NCBI RefSeq assembly: GCF_001666835.1
Contig: NZ_LZJF01000184.1
Span: 1-64,000, forward strand
Length of the DNA stretch: 64,000 nt
Source of the DNA: Mycobacterium sp. E3251
GTDB taxonomy: Bacteria > Actinomycetota > Actinomycetes > Mycobacteriales > Mycobacteriaceae
Direction of reading: 5' to 3'
The translations under genes were made by a program, and so were the position numbers. Below, one piece after another: positions 8,604 through 16,841 of the stretch. The notes under the pieces were generated by a model. It was not told the DNA's origin, searched no databases, and was given only the letters and a program-made list of their open reading frames with translations. The stretch's first letter is position 1, and every line of letters begins with the position of its first letter.

Positions 8604-9986
8604 CTACTTGCGCGGCGGTCGGAGCACCTTCATCGCCAGCCGCATGACGGGTTCGGGCACCCGATCCTGCATGGAAAGCGCGGTGTCGGCGACGCGGGAG
8701 CGCAGCGGAGTGCCGCGACCGAAAACCCGGTTCAGCGGACCGCCGGACGGCTCGAGCACCACATGCAGTGGCGGCGTGCCGACAGCGGCACCCAGCGCGT
8801 TGGCGATTACCATCCGCTGAATCTCGCTCGTGCCCTCAAAAATGGTGTACAGCTTGGCATCCCGATACCACTTCTCCACCGGGTGGTCGGTGATATAGCC
8901 CCAGCCGCCCATGGTCTGAATGGCGCGTTCCGTGGCCTTGACAGCCACCTCGCTGGCGGCCATCTTCGACATCGAGCCCTCCCCGCGCTCGAAGGGAATG
9001 TTGTTGGCCGCCATCCACGACGCACGCCAGGTCAAGAGCCGCGCCGCGTCGATCTGGGTGGCCAGCTCCGCGAGCGGGAAGGCGATGCCTTGGTTGTCGA
9101 TGATCGGTCCGCCGAAGGCCTCGCGCTCGGTGGCGTACGCCGTCGCGTACTCCAGCGCGGCGCGCGCGATTCCGATTGCCTGGGCGGCAACCATCGGCCG
9201 GGTCTGCTCGAACGTGCCCAATGTCGCGGAGCCCGACCGCTTTGCGCCCGCGACCACTTCGCGCGCTTTGGCGAGCTTGTGCTCTAATTTGTCCTGTCCC
9301 CCAAGCAGATTGGCGCCCGGTACGCGGACGCCTTCGAACAGCAACTCCGCGGTGTGTGACGCACGGCAGCCCAGCTTGTCCAGCTTGCGCACGAGCTTGA
9401 GCCCCGGCGTGCCACCGGGCACCACAAACAGCGCCTGACCGCGATGACCCAGCTCCTCGTCGACCACCGCGTTGACCACGTGCACGTTGGCGATCCCGCC
9501 GTTGCCGATCCACATCTTGTGGCCGTCGATGATCCAGTCGTCACCGTCCCGGCGCGCGTGAGTGCGCAGATTCCGTACGTCGCTGCCTCCCTCGGGTTCC
9601 GAGATCGCCAGCGCGGCGAGCTTGAGATCGCCTGGGGTGCCGAAGCATTCGGGCGCCCATTCCAACATCTGCTCCGGCGATGCCGCCTGTCCGATCGCCG
9701 ACAGGGCCAACGCCGGCATCACGATCGCCAACCCGATCCCGGCGCAGCCCCAAAACAGCTCCTCCATGAACATCGGCAAGGAGAGCCCGGTCGGATCGCC
9801 GATCAGGTCGCGGTAGAACAGGGGGCTATAGAAGCCGCGCTGGGCCGCCTCCTCCAGGACCGGCCACGGAAACTCCTGCCGTTGGTCGTAGTGGAGCGCC
9901 ACGGGGCGGATCACTTCTTCGGCGAACTCGTGGGTCCGCCGGGCCAGGTCGTGCTGCGCCGCCGTCGGGGTCAGGTCGAACGTCAT
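8604..9986 (-). CDS. Acyl-CoA dehydrogenase (FadE type)
   Basis: 460 residues in the usual three-part layout: an N-terminal helical domain, a central beta domain (ALAISEPEGGSDVRN, WIGNGG) and a C-terminal helical domain. The C-terminal signature TIFEGTSEIQRM contains the catalytic Glu of most acyl-CoA dehydrogenases, and MGGWGY precedes it. It is an FAD enzyme of fatty-acid or branched acyl-CoA beta-oxidation. An extra ~50-residue tail ends in VLRPPRK. It appears to head the fadE-pirin-GNAT operon. M. tuberculosis has no equivalent at this site, as far as I recall. Confidence 0.93.
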   Translation of the reverse strand: MTFDLTPTAAQHDLARRTHEFAEEVIRPVALHYDQRQEFPWPVLEEAAQRGFYSPLFYRDLIGDPTGLSLPMFMEELFWGCAGIGLAIVMPALALSAIGQAASPEQMLEWAPECFGTPGDLKLAALAISEPEGGSDVRNLRTHARRDGDDWIIDGHKMWIGNGGIANVHVVNAVVDEELGHRGQALFVVPGGTPGLKLVRKLDKLGCRASHTAELLFEGVRVPGANLLGGQDKLEHKLAKAREVVAGAKRSGSATLGTFEQTRPMVAAQAIGIARAALEYATAYATEREAFGGPIIDNQGIAFPLAELATQIDAARLLTWRASWMAANNIPFERGEGSMSKMAASEVAVKATERAIQTMGGWGYITDHPVEKWYRDAKLYTIFEGTSEIQRMVIANALGAAVGTPPLHVVLEPSGGPLNRVFGRGTPLRSRVADTALSMQDRVPEPVMRLAMKVLRPPRK

Positions 9987-10075
9987 GGATCGCGCCTTCG
10001 GGTCGACAGACTCGTTTGTGCCGAAGCTCTACCCCGTTGGCTGAGTCGACAAACGGCCTTACCCGGGATGGACCG

Positions 10076-10492
10076 TCAGGCCGCGGAACGCGGGCCCACT
10101 TGCGCGAGGGGCAGGTGCAACACCACCGCGGCCACCGGAACGGCCTCATGTTCGTGGTTGGCGAGCAGGGCCGCATTCTCCGGCAGCTGGCGGGAGTTGA
10201 TTTCGCCGGACGCGATGCGCCGGAGGACATCGTGGGCCTGGGCCAGCTGCTCGCGCTTGCGGTACTGGCCGCCGGGAAGTTTGACGCCGGCCCACACGCC
10301 GTACTCCTCGCGGTGCGCGATGGCATGTTGGGCGCACCGACGCTGCTGCGCCAACGGGCAGCGCCGCAGGCACTGGATGCGCGCCTCGACGGCCGACCGC
10401 TCGTATGCACGGGCCTTGGCCGCGCCGTCGCCACCGTCGTCGTCGGGGTAGCCGAACCACAGTTCCGGGTTGCTAGCGCAGGGGTGTCCCAT
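10076..10492 (-). CDS. whiB5: WhiB-family Fe-S transcription factor WhiB5
   Basis: 138 residues. Cys5, Cys41, Cys45 and Cys53 are the presumed [4Fe-4S] ligands. The spacing CxxxC and Cx7C (IQCLRRCPLAQQRRC) differs from the common CxxCx5C pattern and is as I recall for WhiB5. YGVWAGVKLPGGQ is the WhiB turn, followed by basic RKREQ for DNA binding. AAGGAG lies about 7 bases before the ATG. It is divergently transcribed from the Rv0023-like regulator across a 143-base intergenic region with repeated GTATA motifs. Confidence 0.95.
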   Translation of the reverse strand: MGHPCASNPELWFGYPDDDGGDGAAKARAYERSAVEARIQCLRRCPLAQQRRCAQHAIAHREEYGVWAGVKLPGGQYRKREQLAQAHDVLRRIASGEINSRQLPENAALLANHEHEAVPVAAVVLHLPLAQVGPRSAA

Positions 10493-10524
10493 GTCGGTCT
10501 CCTTGTCGAGCTTGAAACGTAGGC

Positions 10525-10586
10525 AAAAGCGTATACAGACATGAGCGCCTAGCGCAAGAGAAACGTGACAAAAACGTATATACAGA
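10525..10586. promoter_or_regulatory. Repeated GTATAC/GTATATAC elements in the whiB5/Rv0023 divergent promoter
   Basis: Two related sites lie between the divergent starts: AAAAGCGTATACAGA (10525-10538 region, with palindrome GTATAC at 10531-10536) and AAAAACGTATATACAGA (about 10570-10586, palindrome GTATATAC at 10576-10583). Their centres are about 46 bp apart. They are AT-rich islands in GC-rich DNA and could bind the adjacent HTH regulator or serve as -10 elements. Confidence 0.45.
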
Positions 10587-10635
10587 GCGATACGCGACTG
10601 CGTGTGTACTATCCGGCCTATGGCCGGAGCCTGCG

Positions 10636-11406
10636 GTGAGCCGTGAATCGGCAGGCGCGGCGATCCGTGCTTTGCGAGAGTCGCGCGACTGGTCGCTAGC
10701 CGACCTCGCCGCCGCGACCGGTGTCAGCATCATGGGGTTGAGCTTTCTGGAGCGCGGCGCCCGTAAGCCGCACAAAAGCACAGTTCAGAAGGTTGAAAAT
10801 GGTTTAGGCCTTCCGCCGGGGACCTATTCCCGGCTGTTGGTGGCGGCCGATCCGGACGCCGAACTGGCCCGGCTGATGGCCGCGCAACCGCCCGCCGCCG
10901 TCCCCGCCAGGCGCACCGGGCCGGTGGTTGTGGACCGGCACAGCGACACAGAAGTGCTGGAAGGCTATGCCGAAGCCCAACTGGAAGCCCTCAAATCCGT
11001 CATCGATCGCTTGCCTGCGACAACATCAAACGAATATGAGACGTATATTCTGTCTGTGATCGCTCAGTGCGTGAAGGCAGAGATGCTGGCCGCCGGCTCC
11101 TGGCGGGTCGCCGTGAATGCGGGCGCGGACTCGACGGACCGGCTGATGACGCACCTCCAAGCCCTCGAGGCGACGCGCACGGCCCTGCTGAAACGAATGC
11201 CGACCAGCTTGAGCGCCCGCTTCGACGGGGCATGCGCACGGTCATCCCTGCCCGAGACGGTCATCGCCGCATTGGTCGGTGTCGACGTCGAGGAAATCTG
11301 GGACATCCGCAACCGAGGGGTGATCCCGCCGGGGGCACTCCCCCGCGTGCGTGCCTTCACCGACGCCGTGGAGTCGGGAGGCCAGCTGGGCGAGGGGGCG
11401 ACGTGA
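10636..11406 (+). CDS. XRE-type helix-turn-helix regulator (Rv0023-like)
   Basis: 256 residues, starting at GTG 10636. Residues ~3-62 form a Cro/C1-type HTH: AIRALRESRDWSLADLAAATGVSIMGLSFLERGARKP. The rest is a helical domain of unknown function that ends in a second HTH-like segment (VIAALVGVDVEEIWDIRNRGVIPP), so it may contact DNA twice. Length and position match Rv0023. Its stop overlaps the NlpC/P60 gene as GTGA. It probably controls the divergent promoter it shares with whiB5. Confidence 0.9.
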   Translation: MSRESAGAAIRALRESRDWSLADLAAATGVSIMGLSFLERGARKPHKSTVQKVENGLGLPPGTYSRLLVAADPDAELARLMAAQPPAAVPARRTGPVVVDRHSDTEVLEGYAEAQLEALKSVIDRLPATTSNEYETYILSVIAQCVKAEMLAAGSWRVAVNAGADSTDRLMTHLQALEATRTALLKRMPTSLSARFDGACARSSLPETVIAALVGVDVEEIWDIRNRGVIPPGALPRVRAFTDAVESGGQLGEGAT

Positions 11407-12215
11407 CCCAGAGCGAGATCGAGGTGCTGAGCCGTGCTCATGACATGTTCGCCGGCGGTGGCCGCCCGTCGCCGGTGGACGCGGGCACCGGGCATTACCA
11501 CAACCTGCTGCAGAGGGCGGCCGGGCTGAACGACGTTGTGGCGCGCGGCCGATATCGGCTCGCGGTCGACCACAGCCGGCAACGGCTCGCGGCCGCCGCC
11601 GCCACGGACGCCGCAGCGGCGGGCGTCATCGCCCGAGCCCACCGCGATCGGGCCGAGGCTCACGATCTGACGAGGGGCGTCCTTGACGCAGCCCGCGCCG
11701 ACGCCGGGGAGGTTCCGGCGACACCCATGGCGCAACGCGAGGCGATGCGTCGTCGGGCGGCGCGACTGCGGGCCCAACGCGCGCATGTCCTCTCGGCCCG
11801 CTTCAGGGCGCGCCGGCGCCTCGCCGAACTGCGGGCACTGCGGTACCAACTCCTGCGACACCGCCCCGCCGGATTGAACGGGCGTGCCGCCCTCGCGGTG
11901 CGCGCCGCATTGTCGCGCCTGGGCCGGCCTTACGTGTGGGGCGCGACGGGCCCCGACCAGTTCGATTGTTCGGGGCTCGTCCAGTGGAGCTACGCACAAG
12001 CGGGAATTCACTTGGACCGCACCACTTATCAGCAGATCAACGACGGGATCCCGGTGTCCCGTTCGCAAGTCCGGCCGGGTGACCTCGTCTTCCCGCACGC
12101 CGGCCACGTCCAGCTGGCCATCGGCAACAATCTGGTAGTCGAGGCGCCCTACTCGGGCGCCTCGGTGCGGATCAGCCCGCTAGGCCCCAACGTTGCGATT
12201 CGCCGACCACTATGA
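11403..12215 (+). CDS. NlpC/P60-family peptidoglycan endopeptidase (Rv0024-like)
   Basis: 270 residues, starting at GTG 11403 that overlaps the upstream stop. Residues ~1-150 are helical and Arg/Ala-rich (coiled coil). The C-terminal NlpC/P60 domain reads ALSRLGRPYVWGATGPDQFDCSGLVQWSY with the catalytic Cys, then DLVFPHAGHVQLAIGN with the catalytic His. The family cleaves D-Glu-mDAP bonds in peptidoglycan stems. There is no evident Sec signal peptide, so export would need another route (ESX is an inference from the neighbours). Confidence 0.93.
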   Translation: MTQSEIEVLSRAHDMFAGGGRPSPVDAGTGHYHNLLQRAAGLNDVVARGRYRLAVDHSRQRLAAAAATDAAAAGVIARAHRDRAEAHDLTRGVLDAARADAGEVPATPMAQREAMRRRAARLRAQRAHVLSARFRARRRLAELRALRYQLLRHRPAGLNGRAALAVRAALSRLGRPYVWGATGPDQFDCSGLVQWSYAQAGIHLDRTTYQQINDGIPVSRSQVRPGDLVFPHAGHVQLAIGNNLVVEAPYSGASVRISPLGPNVAIRRPL

Positions 12216-12231
12216 CAAACAAGGTGAGCCG

Positions 12232-12594
12232 ATGACGGAACAAGCAGGACCTTCAGTGGCCGCCATGCAGGCGCGGCAGGCGGCTCTGGCCGGCCAGCAT
12301 GGCACGACGGCCGACGCCGACCGCGTGCTGGCAGAGGTGCTCACCAGCGCGCATGCCGCAATGCGAGAGGGCGCCAGGCGTCTGGATGCCATCGCCGAGC
12401 AGATCGACCACGCCACCGTGCACCAAGCGAACCTCGCGCTCGATACGCCCATGGGCGCCCGCGAGTTTCAAAGGTTCCTACTGGTCAAACATCGCGAGAT
12501 CACTGCGGTCGTCGAGGGGGCGCGCGAACTGAGCCGAGCGAAAAAGGCTGTGCTGGAAAGCCTCCGGGACCGGTACGCCGCGGGCAACGCCTAG
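12232..12594 (+). CDS. DUF4226-type small helical protein (Rv0025-like)
   Basis: 120 residues, the same length as Rv0025. It is predicted all-helical, with the core DTPMGAREFQRFLLVKHREITAVVEGARELSRAKKAVLESL, which closely parallels a block in the next gene (DTPAGARDFQRFLIGKLRDIRAVV). The pair are therefore paralogous. I placed it in the DUF4226 group from memory of the family. ATG 12232 was chosen over an upstream in-frame Met at 12193. Function is unknown; size and helicity are like ESX-associated proteins. Confidence 0.8.
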   Translation: MTEQAGPSVAAMQARQAALAGQHGTTADADRVLAEVLTSAHAAMREGARRLDAIAEQIDHATVHQANLALDTPMGAREFQRFLLVKHREITAVVEGARELSRAKKAVLESLRDRYAAGNA

Positions 12595-12720
12595 CATTGG
12601 CGGCGATTTCGGTGTCATCCACAACGGCCCCGCATAGTGAATTGTTGGCGGGGAAAGGCATGGGTACTGTCGCCGGGCATGGAGGGGTCGCAACGCATTC
12701 CGCGAGGACTTGCGTAGCTG

Positions 12721-14073
12721 ATGTCGGCGCACGAGGAGTTGCTTGCGGCGGTGCAATATGTCCGAAACCGTACCGGTGACCCGAACGCGTGGCTGGCGGG
12801 TCTGTCCAAAGGTGAGCTGGCCGCGGTGATCACCCCGACGACGCGTCCGGAACAGCTGCGGGCGATCGCGGGCAAGATCCGCGAACAAGATACGGCTGCA
12901 CCGGACCGGGAGGCGGGTGAGGCGGCGGAAGCCATCGCGCACGCCGAAGTTGCTCTGTCACACCAGAATTCGGCGAGCTCTCAGCTGGACATGCAGGTCA
13001 TCACGGCGATCTTGAACGCCCACCTCAACGCCGTCGAAGGCAGCCAAGCGCTGACCAAGCTGCAGCAAGACACCGAAGCCGCGGTGCGTACGCGATCGGA
13101 CCTGGACACTCCGGCCGGAGCGCGCGACTTCCAGCGGTTCCTTATCGGCAAGCTCAGAGACATTCGTGCGGTGGTCCTCAACGCCAGCCTCGACGACACA
13201 TCGAAGTCGGCGCTGATGGCCGCTTGGACATCGCTATACGACGCCTCCAAGGGCCAACCGAGCGGTCCCGACGAACGGCCGTCGGCCCAGACGGTCGGCG
13301 CCGACGCCGCTACGACCGAGGACCCCGGGTGGGACCCGCTGCTGGATTCGTTGTTCGCCGACGATCCGGGCGCCGCGGCGGACGAGCTGTCGGCAGGCGC
13401 TGCGCCGGACGTAGCGACCGCTCCGGCGCCGCCCATGGCTCCGGTGCTGCCGCCGATGCCGAACTTCGGCTCGGGACTGCCGAGCTTCGGCGCGACGCCG
13501 GCCGGGCTACCACTTCCCAACCTGCAGGGCGACAACGCCACGGAGCCGGAGTTGCAGGGCCTCGACGACGAGGGCGTGCCGGATTCCGAGGACCATGCGG
13601 ATCCCAAGAACGACGGTTCGTCAGATCAGCCAGGCGACACCAACCAGGACGCTGCGACGGTCGAGGACGAATCCCCACCGGCGGGCCCCACCACGGTGAC
13701 TTTGCCCGATGGTGAAACGGTGACGGCGGCCAGCCCTCAGCTGGCCGCGGCAATCAAAGCCGCGATTGGCGGAGCTGCGATACCAGATGCCTTCCAACAG
13801 CAGGGAATAACGATCCCACCGCCGGGCACCGCGGTCACCCACCCGATCGACCCCGCGCACGTCACTCCGGCCGATATCGGAATGTTCATCGACCGGCACG
13901 CGCTCGCCCTCGGCCCCGGAAAAGCCCTTCTCGATGGCCAAATTCAAGACATCGCCACCGTGAGCGGCCCGAGCTTTCTAGGCTGGGAACATCCGCCGGG
14001 CGCGGCCGCGACCGCGCCGGCGAAGCCCGACACACCGACACCCACGCGGCCGGCGACCTCGTCGACCACCTGA
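12721..14073 (+). CDS. DUF4226-type protein with Pro/Asp-rich linker (Rv0026-like)
   Basis: 450 residues (Rv0026 is about 448). Residues 1-60 form a short compact domain, and 60-180 a helical DUF4226-like block related to the preceding gene. About 185-325 is a disordered acidic/Pro-rich linker (LPPMPNFGSGLPSFG, DHADPKNDGSSDQPGD). A C-terminal domain (about 326-430) starts TTVTLPDGETVTAASPQLAAAIKAAIGG and contains HPIDPAHVTPADIGMFIDRHALALG. No signal peptide or membrane helix is visible. It is probably a secreted or chaperoned component of the surrounding module, but this is inference. Confidence 0.82.
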   Translation: MSAHEELLAAVQYVRNRTGDPNAWLAGLSKGELAAVITPTTRPEQLRAIAGKIREQDTAAPDREAGEAAEAIAHAEVALSHQNSASSQLDMQVITAILNAHLNAVEGSQALTKLQQDTEAAVRTRSDLDTPAGARDFQRFLIGKLRDIRAVVLNASLDDTSKSALMAAWTSLYDASKGQPSGPDERPSAQTVGADAATTEDPGWDPLLDSLFADDPGAAADELSAGAAPDVATAPAPPMAPVLPPMPNFGSGLPSFGATPAGLPLPNLQGDNATEPELQGLDDEGVPDSEDHADPKNDGSSDQPGDTNQDAATVEDESPPAGPTTVTLPDGETVTAASPQLAAAIKAAIGGAAIPDAFQQQGITIPPPGTAVTHPIDPAHVTPADIGMFIDRHALALGPGKALLDGQIQDIATVSGPSFLGWEHPPGAAATAPAKPDTPTPTRPATSSTT

Positions 14074-14122
14074 CAATAGTGACCTCGCCGGTCTGGCCGG
14101 CGCCGTGAACAGGAGACAGCGG

Positions 14123-14440
14123 ATGGCAGATTCGATCCATGTGGTCCCCGCGCACTTGCGTCAAGCCGCTGCGCGGCACCAGGAAACCTCCGACTACTTG
14201 CGCACAGTCCCGTCGTCGCACGAGGCGATCCAGGAAAGCCTGGATTCGCTGGGACCGATCTTCGGTGAACTTCGCGACGCCGGCCGGGAACTGCTTGAGC
14301 TCAGACGACAGTGCTACGAGCAGCAAGCGGCGGACCACGCCGACCTGGCGGACAAGTTAGCGGCCTCGGCGATGATGTGGGAACAGCACGAGCAGGATGC
14401 GGCGCGCAGCCTCGGCGGCATCGCTGACCGCGGTCGATGA
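14123..14440 (+). CDS. EspC-like (DUF2580) ESX-associated protein (Rv0027-like)
   Basis: 105 residues, the same length as Rv0027. It starts MADSIHVVPAHLRQAAARHQE, the typical N-terminus of EspC/DUF2580 proteins (hydrophobic-Val-x-Pro-x-x-Leu then helix). Two long helices follow with a short turn (SLGPIFGELRDAGRELLELR). ATG 14123 has AGGAGA upstream and is preferred to the in-frame Met at 14105. EspC relatives are type VII secretion substrates or partners. Its stop overlaps the next gene (ATGA). Confidence 0.85.
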   Translation: MADSIHVVPAHLRQAAARHQETSDYLRTVPSSHEAIQESLDSLGPIFGELRDAGRELLELRRQCYEQQAADHADLADKLAASAMMWEQHEQDAARSLGGIADRGR

Positions 14441-14748
14441 CGGACGCGAATCCCGCTTTTGACACCGTTCACCCGAGTGGGCACATCCTCGTCCGCTCCT
14501 GCCGCGGCGGGTACATGCACAGCGTTGCGCTGAGCGAGGAGGCGATGGAGACCGACGCCGAGACGCTGGCACGAGGCATTTTGCTGACCGCCGACGTCTC
14601 GTGCCTGAAGGCATTGCTCGAGATTCGCGACGAGATCGTGGCGGCCGGACACACCCCCTCGGCCGAGGTACCGACCCCGCGAGACCTCGATGCGGCGATC
14701 GAGAAGCTACTGGCGCACAAACTGCGCCGTCGCCACAGCGCGATCTAG
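14437..14748 (+). CDS. DUF2694-family small protein (Rv0028-like)
   Basis: 103 residues. It has a beta-rich first half (HPSGHILVRSCRGGYMHSVALSEEAM) followed by helices (DAETLARGILLTADVSCLKALLEIRDEIVAAG). This is the layout of DUF2694 proteins that accompany EspC-like genes in ESX loci. It overlaps the EspC-like gene by 4 bases, so the two products are likely made together and may form a complex. No function is known to me. Confidence 0.82.
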   Translation: MTDANPAFDTVHPSGHILVRSCRGGYMHSVALSEEAMETDAETLARGILLTADVSCLKALLEIRDEIVAAGHTPSAEVPTPRDLDAAIEKLLAHKLRRRHSAI

Positions 14749-14753
14749 ACGGT

Positions 14754-14897
14754 CTACAACAGCCAGGTTTTGGCCGCCTCGGGGTCTGGAGCGATGTCGG
14801 TGGGCGGCTCTACGGGGTTGGGGCCGAACAACTCTCGTGCGCGGGCGAGTAAGGCCCGCACCTCATCGAGTTGCTGCTGCAGGGCAGATTCAGCCAT
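14754..14897 (-). CDS. Possible small protein (47 residues) opposite to the flanking cluster
   Basis: Reading the space between the Rv0028- and Rv0029-like genes on the minus strand gives an uninterrupted 47-codon ORF with ATG start and TAG stop. The peptide starts MAESALQQQLDEVRALLAR, then RELFGPNPVEPPTDIAPD, and ends AKTWLL. An amphipathic N-terminal helix followed by a Pro-rich tail is protein-like, and codon choice looks normal. No good Shine-Dalgarno precedes the ATG and I recognise no family, so it may be untranslated. Confidence 0.42.
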   Translation of the reverse strand: MAESALQQQLDEVRALLARARELFGPNPVEPPTDIAPDPEAAKTWLL

Positions 14898-14979
14898 ATC
14901 TGCACGGTACCCAGGCCGTCAAAGCTGCACAATTCACTGACCGAATAAGCCATCCCTCGGATGCCGGTACGCTGAGCCG

Positions 14980-16776
14980 GTGGCGATCTTCGGTCGGATG
15001 ACGGCGCGTCAGCGCCTCCGGAGAGCTACCCGGGAATCACTGGCGATGCCGGCCTTCAGCTCTCCCATCGATTGCACCCCGTGGGTGATCGGTGGGCTTT
15101 GGCCTGCCGAGTTGTCAACGATCACCGCCGAAAATGCCCCGCTTGCAGACTATCTGAAGACGGACCTGCAACGGATTGCCGACAGCGCCAACGAGCAGTT
15201 GAAAATGATCAAGCGGGCGGGTTTGGCCGATCTCGCGCGTCAGGCGCAGGAGGCCCGGGTCATCGACGAGGCGCGTGCCCGCGCCGCGCGCCGAGTCGAA
15301 TCGACGATTCGTCAGCTGCAGGCGGCGAAGTCCGGGGTGATCGCCGGACATCCCCGCCCGCAGGCCAGCGAACCGCAGTCATCGGACATGGACCAGACCC
15401 AGGTCATCCCTGCCGTCCCGAACCCGCGGCCTTCCGAAGCGCCCACCAGGGACGTGCGCCGGCCGCGCTGGCGGGTCGCCGACAAACCGGCCCCTTCGGT
15501 GCCGCAAGGCGTGGACGAGGCCGAGGCACCTGTTGATGACACCGTCAGCGAAGAGAACGCCCTCGCGCCGGATATGGAGGAGACGCAAGTCATCCCCGCT
15601 CTCACGGAGCTGGAGCCGACGGTCGACGCGCCGGTCGATAATGCCGAGCCCGATTGGGAGGAGGCCGCCAACGGTCGCCACCACTTGGAGCTGGAGGAGC
15701 CGGCAACCCACCAGGATCAGCCCGAATGGGGATCCCAGATCGAAGCCGAGGAGGCTGCTGCCCCGCTGTCCTCGATGGAGGAGACGCAGGTCATCCCCGC
15801 CATCGCCGAGGCCGAAGCCGTGGTTGACGTGCCGGATCGCCAACACGTCACCGAGGACGAGACCCCGCCGTCCTCGATGGAGGAGACGCAGGTCATCCCC
15901 GCCATCACCGAGGCCGCACCCGCGGTTGACGAACCCGTCGCGAACGGTCGCCACCACGCCGTGCCCGAACAGCAGGCACCGGCCCAGGACGAGGCGCTAC
16001 CGCCAGCACCCGTCGAGGAGCCGGTCGCCTCGATGGAGGCGACGCAGATCATCCCCGTGATCACCGAGCCCGAGCCCGTGGTCGACCAACCGGCCGAACC
16101 TTCCGAGCCCGCCGTCCAGCCTCACAGGGAAAAGGCCACCACCGCAACGAGTTTCGACATCGACCGGCTGAATCGGCTGCTCGAATTCGTGGTCCGCCAA
16201 GAGTCGCGGCTCAACTGGGCGGTCGGCGATCTTTTGGATGGCACGACCGTCCTGGTCACCGACCTCGCGCACGGCTGGATACCGGCAGGTATCAACCTGC
16301 CGGCCGGCGTGCGGTTGTTGGAGCCCGAGCGACGTACCGGCAGGGTGTCCGACTTGATCGGCGACGCGGCCCGCGTCGTGACCTACGCTCCTGGTGATTC
16401 GCTGCGCCGCTCGCCCGATTTCGCCGCCACGAAATCGTCGCTGGAACCGCGCGAGCTGCCGGCCATCGAGGATCTGGCCAGGGTGCTGAGCGAAACCACG
16501 CGCCGCTTCGACGGACTCCCCCGCATCGTGCAGAGGCTGGCGGACGCGGCCGCCGCGGACGCGGTTGTCATCGACCAAGAGGTCGACGTGCTGCGCGTGC
16601 ACCTCGATACGGCGCGCTACCAGCTTTTGGTCCAGTCCCCGACCGTGAACCCGGCCCTCCTGCTCAAGTGTCTGTTGATGGCCGCCACCGAAGGCATCGC
16701 GAGCGGAGACACGGTATCGGCCAACTATCACCTCGCCTGGTACCAGAAACTCGCCACTCAGCCGCCGGGCCCGTAG
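14980..16776 (+). CDS. DUF5631/DUF5632-type protein with repeated TQVIP motifs (Rv0029-like)
   Basis: 598 residues, much longer than Rv0029 (about 365 as I recall). The N-terminal domain (about 1-125) begins MAIFGRMTARQRLRRATRES and contains CTPWVIGGLWPAEL. An acidic, disordered centre (about 130-375) carries five MEETQVIPA-like repeats, and NGRHH occurs twice. The C-terminal domain (about 388-598) starts SFDIDRLNRLLEFVVRQESRLNWAVG. Start is GTG 14980; ATG 14998 is an alternative. Relatives recalled in M. tuberculosis (Rv2082, Rv3899c) also sit in ESX/CpnT-type neighbourhoods. No signal peptide is seen. Confidence 0.85.
   Translation: MAIFGRMTARQRLRRATRESLAMPAFSSPIDCTPWVIGGLWPAELSTITAENAPLADYLKTDLQRIADSANEQLKMIKRAGLADLARQAQEARVIDEARARAARRVESTIRQLQAAKSGVIAGHPRPQASEPQSSDMDQTQVIPAVPNPRPSEAPTRDVRRPRWRVADKPAPSVPQGVDEAEAPVDDTVSEENALAPDMEETQVIPALTELEPTVDAPVDNAEPDWEEAANGRHHLELEEPATHQDQPEWGSQIEAEEAAAPLSSMEETQVIPAIAEAEAVVDVPDRQHVTEDETPPSSMEETQVIPAITEAAPAVDEPVANGRHHAVPEQQAPAQDEALPPAPVEEPVASMEATQIIPVITEPEPVVDQPAEPSEPAVQPHREKATTATSFDIDRLNRLLEFVVRQESRLNWAVGDLLDGTTVLVTDLAHGWIPAGINLPAGVRLLEPERRTGRVSDLIGDAARVVTYAPGDSLRRSPDFAATKSSLEPRELPAIEDLARVLSETTRRFDGLPRIVQRLADAAAADAVVIDQEVDVLRVHLDTARYQLLVQSPTVNPALLLKCLLMAATEGIASGDTVSANYHLAWYQKLATQPPGP
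15388..16068 (+). repeat. Five dispersed MxxTQVIP motifs within the Rv0029-like protein
   Basis: MDQTQVIPA (Thr140), MEETQVIPA (Thr202, Thr269, Thr303) and MEATQIIPV (Thr355) start near 15388, 15574, 15775, 15877 and 16033. DNA around the middle copies is nearly identical (atggaggagacgcaggtcat), pointing to internal duplication. The spacing is irregular (62, 67, 34 and 52 residues). Confidence 0.9.
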
Positions 16777-16841
16777 CCGCCACGGGTGCGCCGGTCACCC
16801 GCGAGTTTGAATTGACGCTGGTTGGAGGGGGCGACGATACT

